From NCBI GenBank assembly GCA_046349775.1, contig JAXMBS010000031.1, positions 1 to 64,000 on the forward strand: 64,000 nucleotides of DNA, read 5' to 3'. The stretch comes from JAEUIG01 sp046349775 (GTDB lineage Bacteria; Planctomycetota; Planctomycetia; Planctomycetales; Planctomycetaceae). Under the pieces are notes generated by a model, which had not been told where the DNA came from, did not search any database, and saw nothing but the letters and a program-made list of their open reading frames with translations. Position numbers and translations under genes: made by a program. How positions within the stretch are numbered: the stretch's first letter is position 1; each line of letters begins with the position of its first letter. Shown one piece after another: positions 20,551 to 30,459 of the stretch.

Positions 20551-20706
20551 AACCACGGAATACACGGAAGTCACGGACGTAGAAAGAAGAAAATAAGAAC
20601 CGCGAAAGACGCGAAAGGAACGAAAGAAGAGGGCATTGATTGGCTTCCTTATTTTGCTGCTTTCGCGGTTCATCCCTTTCCGTGTTTTTCCGTGTGTTCC
20701 GTGGTT
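20551..20706. repeat. Long imperfect inverted repeat built of CACGGAA words
   Basis: The left arm AACCACGGAATACACGGAAG and the right arm ending TCCGTGTGTTCCGTGGTT are complementary. Inner segments AACCGCGAAAG and CTTTCGCGGTT also pair. The arms consist of near-tandem CACGGAA words. It occupies nearly the whole gap between the DUF1553 and DUF1501 genes of one presumed operon, so it may modulate read-through or mRNA stability. Confidence 0.78.
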
Positions 20707-20736
20707 CCCGTCACGTTGAAATGAGGAGTGTGAGTC

Positions 20737-22113
20737 ATGCGATTGACACGTCGGGACTGGCTGCGGTTGACGGCGCTCGGGGTCTCTGGGCATTCGCTCT
20801 CCGGCTGGCTGCCGGCGCTGGCGGCCGATGCGCCGGTGCTCACGGGCAAGACCCGCTCGGTCATTCTGCTGTGGATGCCGGGCGGTCCGAGCCAGATCGA
20901 CACGTTTGACCTGCAACCGGGACATGCCAACGCCGGGGAATTCAAGCCGATCGACACGTCGGTCCCGGGCGTGCAGATCTGCGAACACCTGCCAAAGTTA
21001 GCGCAGCAGATGCAGGACATCGCGATTGTGTCGTCGATGCAGACCAAGGAGGGGGACCACCTGCGGGCGACGTACCATCTCCACACCGGCTACCTGCCGC
21101 AGCCGCCGGTGCAGTACCCGGCGCTGGGGGCGCTCATCAGCCATGAGCTGGCAGATGCACACCTCGACCTGCCGGGATTCGTCAGCATCACGCCGAATGC
21201 GTTTTTCAATCAGGGCCTGGGGGCAGGGTTCCTCGGACCCTCGCGCGCGCCGCTGGTCGTCGGCGCCGACATGCCGGGTCAGCCGCAAGTCGCAGGGAAT
21301 GGCGGAGACTACGGCCCGCCGCTGAAGGTCCGCGACATCACGCTGCCGCAGGGGGTCGGCGAACCGCAAGCGGCAAAACGAGTCGACCTGCTGACGGCGA
21401 TGGAAGATAGCTTCACTGATTCGCGGCCCGCGCTCGCGACGAACAGCCACCGCGAGGCATACAAACAGGCCGTACGCATGATGCGGTCGCCGGCGACCAA
21501 GGCGTTCAACCTCGACGAGGAGCCGGCGGCGCTGCGCGAGAAATATGGGCGCAACCGGTTCGGCCAGTCGTGCCTGCTGGCGCGCAGGCTCGTTGAACAG
21601 GGGGTGCCGTTCATCGAAATCGGACTCAGTACGGTGGCCGGCCAGCAGGTGTTCGGCTGGGACACGCACAACAACAACTTCACGACGGTGAAAGCCTTCT
21701 GTGAGGTGCTCGATCCCGGCTGGTCAACTTTGATCGAGGACTTGCGACAGCGCCGGCTGCTGGACTCGACGATGATCGTGTGGATGGGCGAGTTCGGCCG
21801 GACACCGCGGATCAACGGCTCCGGCGGCCGCGATCACTACCCGAATGCCTGGTCCACGGTCTTGTGCGGCGGCGGCATTCGCGGCGGTCAGCGGTACGGC
21901 AAGACGGCCGTGGGGGGCGAAGGCGTCGCGGAGAATCCGGTCTCGGTGCCGCAGTTCTTCGCCACGATCTGCAAGCCGCTGGGCATCAATCCGGCGAAGC
22001 AGAACATGTCGAACGTGGGACGACCGATCCGTATCGTCGAACCGGGCGCGAAACCGATCGAGGAGTTGCTGGCGTCTGCGGGCGATACTGCCGATGCCGG
22101 AAATCAGACGTAA
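20737..22113 (+). CDS. DUF1501 family exported protein
   Basis: The 458-residue protein starts with a Tat-like leader (LTRRDWLRLTALGVSGHSL). The DUF1501 core is complete: SVILLWMPGGPSQIDTFDL, YHLHTGYLPQ, FGQSCLLARRLVEQG, FGWDTHNNNFTTV, IVWMGEFGRTPRING, GGRDHYPNAWSTVLCGGGI. It is the partner of the DUF1549/DUF1553 protein upstream, the most conserved two-gene combination in planctomycetes. It is presumed to act outside the cytoplasm; its substrate is unknown. Confidence 0.93.
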   Translation: MRLTRRDWLRLTALGVSGHSLSGWLPALAADAPVLTGKTRSVILLWMPGGPSQIDTFDLQPGHANAGEFKPIDTSVPGVQICEHLPKLAQQMQDIAIVSSMQTKEGDHLRATYHLHTGYLPQPPVQYPALGALISHELADAHLDLPGFVSITPNAFFNQGLGAGFLGPSRAPLVVGADMPGQPQVAGNGGDYGPPLKVRDITLPQGVGEPQAAKRVDLLTAMEDSFTDSRPALATNSHREAYKQAVRMMRSPATKAFNLDEEPAALREKYGRNRFGQSCLLARRLVEQGVPFIEIGLSTVAGQQVFGWDTHNNNFTTVKAFCEVLDPGWSTLIEDLRQRRLLDSTMIVWMGEFGRTPRINGSGGRDHYPNAWSTVLCGGGIRGGQRYGKTAVGGEGVAENPVSVPQFFATICKPLGINPAKQNMSNVGRPIRIVEPGAKPIEELLASAGDTADAGNQT

Positions 22114-22143
22114 CGTTGGATTGATTGAAGGCGACGATCGCGC

Positions 22144-22326
22144 TCTTCTCCCCACGGTGGGCGTTCATCCCCGGCCTTAGCTCGCCGAGTGGGGAGAAGG
22201 TGGCCGAAGGCCGGATGAAGGGGAGGGAAATGCAAACGTCAACATTGCTGCACCCCTCACCCCGGCCCTCCCCCCCGATTCAAGTCTCCACTGTCTTCAA
22301 TGCTCTTCGCGGGGGAGAGGGGGAGA
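22144..22326. repeat. Composite intergenic repeat, copy B (inverted relative to copy A)
   Basis: Read on the minus strand, this copy has the same module order as 11386-11555: CCCCCTCTCCCCCGCG, a spacer, GGGCCGGGGTGAGGGGTGCA, then CATCCGGCCTTCGGCCACC with CTTCTCCCCACTCGG. The spacers between modules differ completely from copy A, while the palindromic modules are nearly identical. It separates the DUF1501 and EF-hand genes. Confidence 0.8.
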
Positions 22327-22337
22327 ATGGCACGCTG

Positions 22338-24034
22338 GTGCGCGTGTTGCTCGCTGTCGCCGTGCTCATTGTGGTGAGTTGCGAGAAGGTTCGTGCCGAA
22401 CCGGACGCTGCGACGACGGAAACCAACTCGCAATCTGCGACAGACCTTCAGGACTTGCTCTATCTCGGGCCGCGCCGGCCGGTCGTGATTCGGCTGCACC
22501 TGTTTGTTGACGGCGAAGCGTTCGGACAGACGTGGCGCAAGTACGCCCAGGAATTGTTCGCCGTCGCCGATCAGGATCACGATGGCCGGCTGAGTGACAC
22601 CGAACGGCAGGCGGCTCCAACGGCTGAGAGTCCGCTGCGGACGGAACTGCTGGCGGTCCTGTCGCTGCCGGGGCTCGCACAGTGCGATATCGATCCTGTT
22701 GATCGATCGATCTCGGAGTCGGAGTTCGCGGCCTTCCTGGCCGATCGCCGCGGCGGTTCGTTTCAGGCGCCGCGAAACATCAGCAGCGCCGCGGAAGAGC
22801 AGGCTACGCCGCCGCTGCCGGTGCAGAACGCGAACGCCGGCACGGCACTGTTCAAGGCTCTGGATGCGGCAGGATGGCCAGTTGTCGGTCGACGACCTGC
22901 GGCAGGCGTCGGCGGCAGCTTGCGGAAACTCGATTTCGACAGCGACGGCGCCCTGCTCGGTGGACGAAGCTGGACCATCTGCAGGCCCGTTCGTCGCCGT
23001 GCCGCAGGCGGCGGCGGCGGGCGAGCAACCGGGAATTCCGCTGCACGTGCTGTCTTCCGGCGAGCCGTCGACCGTGCTGGTCAAGCGGCTGCTGCGGGCG
23101 TACCAGGGAAACGGGACGGCGCCGCAGAATTCGCTGACGGTTGAGCAGCTCGGCCGGCCCGGCGAGCACTGGGCCCCGTTCGACGCGGACCACAATGCGC
23201 GGCTCGACTTCGACGAATTGCGATACTGGGTCACGCACGCCGCTCCGGATGTCGAGCTGGCCGTGCGGATCGGCAAGCTCGCCGAGGGGGCGACGGCGGT
23301 GTCGGTGCTCGTTCCCCCCACGCTGGAGAACCTGTCGGTCAAAGTGACGCCGGCCGGGCTGGTCAGCCTGGTTGACGACCAGATGCAACTGGAGTTCGGT
23401 GTGCGTCCGGCCGAGCGGACGGCTGACTCGCTCCGACAGGCGTTTGTGCAGAGCTTCAAGATGGTCGACTCGGACGCGAATGGCTATCTCGATCACAACG
23501 AGAACGGCGCGACGCCTGTTCGAAATCAACTTCCAGTCCGGTTCGACCGGGACTCCGACGCCAAGGTCTTCGAGGAGAACTTTGCTGGCAGTGGCTGCGG
23601 GCGAGATTGCCAGCGCCGGCTCCAGCCGCGAGGCGTCGCCGTCGACGACCGGGGCCGGGATCTGTTCGAGATCCTGGACCTGGTCGATCGCCGCATGTCG
23701 CAGCGCGAGCTGCGCGATTCGGTCGACCGGCATCCGCTGTGGGACGCCAATTCGGACGGGCAACTGGTCGAGGCCGAAGTGCCGCTTTTCACCAGTTGGC
23801 CTTTGAGCGCGTTGCGCGCCCCGCTGCCGGCAGCAGACAGGGCAAGTGCGGATGCGGCAACGCCGACAGTGCGGTGATGCAGGGCCGCTCTGGTTCCAGC
23901 GGATGGATCGCAATGCCGATGGCGACGTGGCGTTCGAGGAGTTCGTCGGCACGCCGGAGCAGTTCCAGAAGCTCGATACGAACGCCAGCGACCTGCTGCT
24001 GGAAGTGAATGAAGCAGTGCTGGTCGCGCGGTGA
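22338..24034 (+). pseudogene. Multi-EF-hand exported protein, interrupted by many frameshifts
   Basis: The first frame starts at GTG 22338 with a signal-peptide/lipoprotein-like segment (LLAVAVLIVVSCEKVRAEP). EF-hand loops are then recognisable in alternating frames: DQDHDGRLSDTE (frame 1), QDGQLSVDDL, DFDSDGALL, DADHNARLDFDE, DSDANGYLDHNE, DANSDGQLVEAE and DRNADGDVAFEE, ending at TGA 24034. At least six frame changes are needed; the first, near 22868, looks like a 2-nt loss inside a loop (GATGCGG..CAGGATGGC). EF-hand proteins often follow DUF1549/DUF1501 pairs in planctomycetes and bind calcium outside the cell. The breaks may be decay or assembly error. Confidence 0.8.
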
Positions 24035-24129
24035 AGTGACAGCGACCCGGAAGTTTGCAGCGTCCAGGTCGCATTGCGCCTTGAGGCATCGGCTTTGCAC
24101 GCCGCCCGCACTGCGATGACAATGCGGCG

Positions 24130-25353
24130 ATGGACAACAGCAATCTGCACGCGGAACGCGAGACATTCGTCACGCATCTGGAATGTTCGCTCACAGGCGA
24201 TCGTTATGAGGCCGATCGCGTCCACGGGTTGTCGCAGGCGGGTAAGCCGCTGCTGGTGAAATACGACCTGGCGCGACTGCGAGAACGCGTCAGCCGAGAC
24301 GAACTGGCGGATCGTCCGGCCGACCTGTGGCGGTATCGCGAGTTCCTGCCGGTGCGGCGCGCTTGAGAACATCGTGAGCCTCGGAGAGTGCCGTACGCCG
24401 CTGATTCCGCTGCGCACGCTGCAGGCCGGCAGCGGGGAGCTGCTCGTGAAGGATGAAGCGCGACTGCCGACCGGCTCGTTCAAGGCCTTGCGGGCTGTGC
24501 CTGGCGGTATCGATGGCGCAGGAGCTGGGGATCACCCGGGTCACGATGCCGACCAACGGCAGCGCCGGCGGCGGCTGGCGGCGTATGCCAGCCGTTTTCC
24601 GGCATCGAAAGTTTGTGTTCTGTCGGAGGCACGCCCGAGATCAATGTGCGCGAGATTCAGGCACAGGGCGCCGGTCTGGCGCGTGAACGAGCTCATCAAC
24701 GACTGCGGACGGATTGTCGCAGAGGGGAAGTCACGGATGGGCTGGTTCGACTTCCACGCTCAAGGGAGCCGTACCGGATCGAAGGCGAGAAGACGATGGG
24801 GCTGGAGCTGGCGGACCAGCTCGGATGGAGCGTGCCGGACGTGATCCTGTATCCAGCAGGCGGCGGAACCAGGGTTGATCGGCATGTGGAAGGCGTTCCA
24901 GGAGTTGCAGGAGATCGGCTGGCTGAGCGGCCGCCTGCCGCGGATGGTGGCCGTGCAGGCGAGCGGCTGCGCGCCGATCGTCAAGGCATTCAATGAGGGC
25001 GCGGAGTTTGCAGAACTGTGGAAGAACGCGCACGGTGGCGGCGGGATTCCGGGTGCCGGCGGCGGTGGAGGACTTTCCACGATGTTGCGGGCCATCCGGG
25101 AAGCGGTGGGTTCGCGACCGCCGTCGATGACGATGCGATCCTGGCGGCGCGCGATGAGGTCGCGCGGCGCGAAGGCGTACTGCTGTGCCCGGAAGGGGCG
25201 GCGACGTATGCCGCGTGGAAGCGAAGATTGACCAGTGGCCGGATCAGTTCCCAAGAGCGCGCGGTGCTGTTCAGCTGTGCGAGCGGACTGAAATATCCGC
25301 TACCCGAGGTCAGGCGTTTGCCGCCGCTGGACGAAGATGCGGCCGCACGATGA
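24130..25353 (+). pseudogene. thrC: Threonine synthase, interrupted by multiple frameshifts
   Basis: The protein can be followed through alternating frames. It begins with a zinc-ribbon-like N-terminus (THLECSLTGDRYEADRVHGL) and continues with VSLGECRTPLIPL, the PLP-lysine motif LPTGSFKA, AVSMAQELGITRVTMPT, TPEINVREIQAQGAGL, GRIVAEGKSRMGWFDF, IEGEKTMGLELADQLGW, DVILYPAGGGT, MWKAFQELQEIGW, FATAVDDDAILAARDEVARREG and CPEGAATYAAW. It ends at TGA 25353. Threonine synthase (EC 4.2.3.1) makes threonine from O-phosphohomoserine with PLP. At least five frame changes are required, the first near 24360 as one extra base. An essential biosynthetic gene broken this way suggests sequence error unless another copy exists. 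Confidence 0.8.
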
Positions 25354-25439
25354 GGGGCGGCCGCTACTGGCTCCGCCGGTGTCATCGAAGTGCGGGCGTC
25401 AAATCGCCTCGTGCGGGCGAAGACCGTGGCACCCGTTGA

Positions 25440-26024
25440 GTGGCACACTGGTCCGAACAAATGAAGTCAGAGATTGCCACGATTGAAGTGCGGATCCGCG
25501 ACATCCGGCAGTTGTTCAACTCGCTGGATGCGACGCCGTTTCCCGAGACCGACCTGGACGCCGATGCCGAGGCTTTCATTTTGGGGTGGGCGATCGAATT
25601 CCGCTCGGATTCGCCGTTGCGCCTGCGGATCCATGTGGAACAATTTCCTGCCGATGCGGAGCACATCCGACAGGTGGAGACGGCGCTGCACGGGTTCTTC
25701 GAGTACCGGGCAGACGTCGTGCAGCGCAGACTGCGCCGGATGCTGGACCTGGGGCGAACGAGTCTGGCGATCGGGCTCGCCTGCTTGGCGGCGTCGGTGG
25801 CCGGCGCCCACATGATCGGCAAACTCGGCGACAATCCGCTGTTCGCCATTCTCCGCGAAAGCCTGATCATTGGCGGGTGGGTCGCGATGTGGCGGCCGCT
25901 GGAGATCCTGCTGTACGACTGGTGGCCGCTGCAGCAGGAGCGCGACGTCTGCCTGCGGCTGTCGCGAGCAGACGTGGAGATTGTCATAACGGCGGCGGCG
26001 CTTGGCACATCGTTCGTCCTCTGA
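25440..26024 (+). CDS. Small conserved membrane protein of unknown function
   Basis: The product is 194 residues from a GTG at 25440, or 187 from the ATG at 25461; neither has a clear ribosome-binding site. The N-terminal half is soluble and acidic (VRIRDIRQLFNSLDATPFPE, DADAEAFILGWAIEF). Two adjacent hydrophobic segments follow (LAIGLACLAASVAGAHMIG and ESLIIGGWVAMWRPLEILL), and the C-terminus is short. No domain was recognised. The intact frame lies between two frameshifted genes. It is convergent with the GH127-like gene. Confidence 0.7.
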   Translation: MAHWSEQMKSEIATIEVRIRDIRQLFNSLDATPFPETDLDADAEAFILGWAIEFRSDSPLRLRIHVEQFPADAEHIRQVETALHGFFEYRADVVQRRLRRMLDLGRTSLAIGLACLAASVAGAHMIGKLGDNPLFAILRESLIIGGWVAMWRPLEILLYDWWPLQQERDVCLRLSRADVEIVITAAALGTSFVL

Positions 26025-26073
26025 AAACGACGGCGGTGCGCGGCGCAGGCGTGACGCAGACGCACATCAAGAT

Positions 26074-28015
26074 CTAGAAAGCAACCAGCGGGACCACCCG
26101 GTCGGCGACGAAGCGGCTGGACCGACCGTTGCGGCGACGCGTCCGTCGCGCAGGTGGTTCCGCAGGTACAAACGATAATCGGGGAGGCCGTCGTCGCTGC
26201 GCGGGCTGATATCGACCACGGTGCTGGCGCGGAAGCGAATCGTGTACTTGCGGCCGTGGATCGTATACTCGTCGGTGGAATCCGGGACGGGGAACTCGAG
26301 CACGACCTGGTCTCCTGGGGCCAACGACCGCTCAAGACCAGCAGATTGCCCAACGGCGGCGACATGGCCGCTGACGTCTCCGGTGAAGCCGCGCGTGCGC
26401 GAACACAGATCGCGTCGCCGTCGAGCCAACCGGGAATGCGGTTGTAAACGCCGTGTGGGCCGTCTTGTTGTGCAGGACCACCTTCCCGGCATACGGCAGG
26501 TGGCTGTCGATGTCCATCCAGGGAGACGCGCGGTTCAGAAACAGGTTGACCGTCGCAACTCCCTGATCGAACCGCGTGATGCCGTGCCAGGCGTAGTAGT
26601 AACCTTGCGCTCCGTTGGCCGTGCAGCAGCCGGCCACGCTCGGCTGGTAGAGGCTGGTCACGCCACAGCCGCCGAATCCGCCGCGGAAGCGGCCGGAGCG
26701 CGCTGCGGCAGTCGAGGTGCGACCCCGTGATCCGGCGTAACTGGTCCAGATCGGTGAGTTGCTGCTCGAGGAGGTGGTTGCGGACGATGGCATCGACGTC
26801 ATCCCAGTAATCTCCGAGTCCGGCGTCGCTCAAGCGGACGGCGCCCACGATCATATCGGCGAGCGCGCACGGTTCGGTCAGATCGCCCAGCATGGCTGGT
26901 CGGTGGCCCTGTGACTCCGGCGTGCTCCAGGCGGGAAACCAGCCGATGCGCACGATGCCGTTGCGGCGCGTGTTCTCGTAGGCTTCGCGGGTGAATTCCT
27001 TCAGCCAGTCGTTGTCGGTTGCCAGCGCCATGTCGAGGAGCGCAACGATCCCCTGCGTGCCGTTGTGAAAATGTCCGGCCCAGATGCCGTGTTCGTAGCC
27101 GGGATAGCGCGGCTCATCCTGGTTCGCCGCCCAGATGCCGGGCTTCAGTGCGAACCGCAACAAGCGGCGGGCGACCTGCAGCGATTTCTCGTCTCCGGTA
27201 ATCTGGTAGTGCCGGGCGAGGAAGGCCATTGCGCGGTTGATCTCCGCGCGGGCAGCGCCTTCGTAGCCCATTGCGTCGGCGCGAGGTTCCTCCAGCGGAT
27301 CGTATTCAAACGGGCGCTGGCTCTTTCCGTAGGGCGGTTCCGACTCGGTGTTCATGACGTGCCACCGTCCCTGCGGGTCGATCCCGGCCTGCATGGGGAA
27401 GAACGCGCGGTCCTCGACGGTGATGGCGGTGTTCCTCAGTCCGCCGGCCAGCCGGTCGAGCCAGCCTCGCCAGGCCGGGTTGCCATCGAGCCCCTGGCGA
27501 TTGAGGATCACGCCGATCAGTGAGGCGTTGGTTTGCGGATACGACGTTCCTTTCGGAGGACCGGAGCCGTCGAACGGGTAGTACATCAGCCCATCGGCGC
27601 GGACCTCCTGCAGCAGAGCGCGCAGCAGACCGAACTCCGCCTCGAGGCCGAAATCGTCTCCGGTCATCACCCGCAGGCAGGGGATCGTTCTTGCGTTTTT
27701 GACGCTGATGTTCCAGGTGAGTGCGGACGGATGCGCCGGCTGTTCCCTGGTGAGGGAGAAGCCCTGATAGACGCCGTAGAACGAATCCGGCTCCAGATTC
27801 CCGATCAAACCATTGAGTGACAACCGGGACTGTTCGGCCAGATCGAGTGTGTCCGGGACGACGGCTTCGTAAGTCGTCCCAGACGGCATCAGCGCCTCAG
27901 CGGAAGGCACCAAGACGTCCAGGTCCGCCGGCGGCGGATCGGCTGCCGAAATGCCGCGATCACTGACGATCAGCGCTGCCAGCGCCATCGTTGTCACCAG
28001 GAAGATGCGGATCAT
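26074..28015 (-). pseudogene. GH127-like (DUF1680 type) exported glycosidase, frameshifted in its C-terminal third
   Basis: The ATG at 28015 starts a signal peptide (IFLVTTMALAALIVS...ISA). The alpha/alpha-barrel part is intact to about residue 425, with EINRAMAFLARHYQITGDEKSL and YEHGIWAGHFHNGTQGIVALLD. The frame shifts near 26740. The next segment, GCGVTSLYQPSVAGCCTANGAQGYYYAWHGIT, matches the conserved Cys-rich region of GH127-like beta-L-arabinofuranosidases. Further shifts fall near 26450 and 26390. The end, APGDQVVLEFPVP...RKYTIRFRASTVVDISPR, terminates at TAG 26074. The open frame beyond 26740 towards 25382 is not real protein. The gene lies 30 nt after the secreted unknown gene, so the two form an operon. 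Confidence 0.72.
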
Positions 28016-28045
28016 GTGAACCTGCTGGAATGTCGCATGCGTGGA

Positions 28046-29800
28046 TTATTTTGACGAATTCGTGTTCGCCGCGCGGAAACGGACGTAGTCGAACAGGAAT
28101 CGCTGATACTGCGGCGAATTCCCGACTCCCCAGCCTTTGGCGCCGGCTGCTCCCTGGATCGATGCCAGGCAGGGATACCCGATCTTGCCGATCCGCTTGC
28201 CAATCGTCTGCTCAAGATCGAGGTCGCGGGAGAATGTCCAATCGTCCTCGGACTTCGCCCGGAATCCGACACGCACATGGGCCGCATCGGGAACCTGGAC
28301 CAGCATCTGCAAGGGTTTGGCGGTCAGCAGCGACTGCGGCAGTTCCGGATCGAACTCGACGTTGAACAAGGTGCTGCGGGCGAACTTCTGCGGGTCCATG
28401 TTGAACGTGTTGATGAAGGCCCGCCCCTGACCGGGGATGTTCTGCACTCCCGGTCCCCACGTCTGTCCGAGGTTCTTCCCTTGCTCGTCCATCAGGCTGA
28501 ATGTCCACCACAGATTCCAGGGAATGGAATCGTCGGGGGCGATGAAGGAGGTCTCAAACTCCAGCGGGGGCTGGTGCAGCTGCAGGTCGATGCCGTCGCC
28601 GGAGAGGATCGGGCACATGGCCCAGCCGCCGTTCATGCCGAGCAGGGTGACGGACAAGTAGCCGGGATTGGAAAAGGTTTCTGCGAGGCCGTTGCCTTCG
28701 AGGTACCACTTCTGGTCCGCCAGGAAGCCGGGGACGTTGAATTCTTCCGAGAGATGGTCGAAGTTCTGCGGTCCGTTGCCGTAGAACACCGAGTAGTCGA
28801 TGAAATACTCGAACTTCGGATCTGGCGGATCGATCCGGAACGTGCGTTCCAGTTCCTTGATGGCCGGGGAGCTTGCGGCGGCGGGTTCCGTGATCAACGG
28901 CAGGCGCTGCCTGAAGCTCTTGAACCACTCGGGTTCGCCGGCGATTTTCAGCTCCCTGGCCAGCGTGTCCGGGATCCAGCGATCGAGAGAGATCACGGGG
29001 CCGATTTCCCAGATACCGGTGATCTTGCCGAACCGGCTGACGTCGATGTTCCGCATCCGCCAGCCGGGATGCTCGCCGTAGCCAACGCCGACGTGCAGCA
29101 GGGAAGAGTTCAGCAATCCCGCGCGGAAGCGCAGGATCGAGCTCGCCGGGCCTTCGCCTTTCGACCACGAGCCGGAGATCGAGCCTTCGTAGCCGAGCCA
29201 GGTATATCCCATCTGCCAGTCGCCGTTGGCTTCGGGCGCCAGATCGCCGCGGGCGTAGACGAGGTACACTTCCGGCGACGGGTCGAAGTTGTTGAGCGGC
29301 GACGCCTTGACCTGCGGCACTCCCTGGCGATAGTTCTCACCGACATTTCCGAGGTGCACGACCAGCAACTGCAGAGTATGCGTATCGGGCGGAAGCTGGT
29401 TGCGGTCCTGCGGCCAGCGTGCCGGGTCAGAGAACGTCACTGCCAGGTTGAGGCCGATCGCGTAATTGATCTGCTGCTCGCTGATGCCCTTCATCGCCTG
29501 GTAGTTCTGCACCACTCCCAGGTGATATTCCCAGGGCAGGGGATAGTCGTCGATGCGAATCGGTTTCGGCAGGAGCCCTTTAATGTCCTGGCCTTTGCCG
29601 GCTTCCCAGATCGTGACCACGCCGGGATGCTCGGTGAGCGAGAGGCTGGCGATGTTCTCCACTGGACCGAAAGTCCACGGCACGGTGTCCTCGGCGCCGT
29701 GCAGAAAATGCTGGCTCAGCGTGCGGATGTCGCGGCGCGGCTCGGCTTGGGCAGTGCCGATTGCGATAACGAAGCAGACACAACGCGACAAGCGCGGCAA
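28046..29800 (-). CDS. Large secreted protein of unknown family
   Basis: The frame is open up to 29908, but there is no in-frame ATG near the leader. The hydrophobic leader (PRLSRCVCFVIAIGTAQA, cleavage before EPRRD) suggests a TTG start near 29800. The mature protein is ~565 residues and rich in Trp, Gly and aromatic residues, with no transmembrane helix. Recognisable but unassigned blocks are TWLGYEGSISGSWSKGEGPA, FGKITGIWEIGPVISLDRWI, and a late DWTFSRDLDLEQTIGKRIGK. I do not recognise a domain. Its immediate downstream partner is a GH127-like glycosidase, so a role in carbohydrate binding or degradation is plausible but unproven. Confidence 0.7.
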   Translation of the reverse strand: MPRLSRCVCFVIAIGTAQAEPRRDIRTLSQHFLHGAEDTVPWTFGPVENIASLSLTEHPGVVTIWEAGKGQDIKGLLPKPIRIDDYPLPWEYHLGVVQNYQAMKGISEQQINYAIGLNLAVTFSDPARWPQDRNQLPPDTHTLQLLVVHLGNVGENYRQGVPQVKASPLNNFDPSPEVYLVYARGDLAPEANGDWQMGYTWLGYEGSISGSWSKGEGPASSILRFRAGLLNSSLLHVGVGYGEHPGWRMRNIDVSRFGKITGIWEIGPVISLDRWIPDTLARELKIAGEPEWFKSFRQRLPLITEPAAASSPAIKELERTFRIDPPDPKFEYFIDYSVFYGNGPQNFDHLSEEFNVPGFLADQKWYLEGNGLAETFSNPGYLSVTLLGMNGGWAMCPILSGDGIDLQLHQPPLEFETSFIAPDDSIPWNLWWTFSLMDEQGKNLGQTWGPGVQNIPGQGRAFINTFNMDPQKFARSTLFNVEFDPELPQSLLTAKPLQMLVQVPDAAHVRVGFRAKSEDDWTFSRDLDLEQTIGKRIGKIGYPCLASIQGAAGAKGWGVGNSPQYQRFLFDYVRFRAANTNSSK

Positions 29801-29959
29801 CAGCGTATTTGCAACTGGCAGACGATATGATCCCTGCGCAACGGGTTCCGTTTCCAGGCGGCGGCCGAGCGTCGATTGACTCTGTTCCGCCTGAAGGCGG
29901 TACTCCAACGGCCCGATCGTACGACCGGCTCATTCGTCCGTCGACAACGGGAGGATCGC

Positions 29960-30436
29960 GTGCCCGGTTTCCTGGCGGCGTATACGTTGTTGCACGTGGC
30001 GATCAGCCTGATCGCGATCGTCGCCGGATTCGTCGTGATCTCCCAGATGGTGCAGTGGCGCGAATCCCGCGCTCGGACGGCGGTGTTCTCGGTAACGACG
30101 ATCCTCACCAGCGTCACCGGGTTTGGTTTTTCAGCGACGCAGCTCACTCCCGGCCACGTGTTCGGGATCGTGTCGCTGATCGCATTGGGGCTGGCGGTGT
30201 ATGGCCGGTACTCCCGCAAGCTGGCGGGGAAGTGGCGAGCCACATACGTCATCTCAGCAATCTTTGCGCAGTACCTGAATTTCGTCGTACTGATCGTGCA
30301 GAGTTTCCAGAAGATATCGTTCCTGCAGGCACTCCCCCCGTTTGTCTCCCTGACGGTGCAACTCGTGACTCTGGTGGCATTCATTGTCCTTGGAATCCGC
30401 GCGGTCGCCCGGTTCCGGCCGGCCGGAGATGCCTGA
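29960..30436 (+). CDS. Four-helix membrane protein of unknown function
   Basis: GGGAGG at about 29949-29954 sits 5 nt before a GTG at 29960, so this start is chosen over the upstream 29876. The 158-residue product has four predicted helices: AYTLLHVAISLIAIVAGFVV, VFSVTTILTSVTGFGF, VFGIVSLIALGLAVYG, and a C-terminal pair around YLNFVVLIVQSF and LVTLVAFIVLGIRAVARF. No family name is assigned. It is divergent from the secreted unknown gene and convergent with the HtrA-like gene. Confidence 0.75.
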   Translation: MPGFLAAYTLLHVAISLIAIVAGFVVISQMVQWRESRARTAVFSVTTILTSVTGFGFSATQLTPGHVFGIVSLIALGLAVYGRYSRKLAGKWRATYVISAIFAQYLNFVVLIVQSFQKISFLQALPPFVSLTVQLVTLVAFIVLGIRAVARFRPAGDA

Positions 30437-30459
30437 CGACCGCAACGGCGCGAGTGGAA

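Noticed and set aside
22852..24483. 543-residue antisense frame across the EF-hand and threonine synthase region
   Set aside because: EF-hand loops and PLP-enzyme motifs on the plus strand establish the coding strand despite frameshifts.
25382..26073. C-terminal run of the 877-residue minus-strand frame
   Set aside because: The frame leaves the GH127 sequence near 26740, and the true C-terminus is found in other frames ending at 26074. The remainder is antisense to the intact 25440-26024 gene.
28277..29830. 517-residue plus-strand frame opposite the secreted unknown protein
   Set aside because: It has no signal peptide or recognisable motifs and high Arg/Val content typical of GC-rich antisense frames. 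The minus-strand frame has a leader and operon spacing with the next gene.
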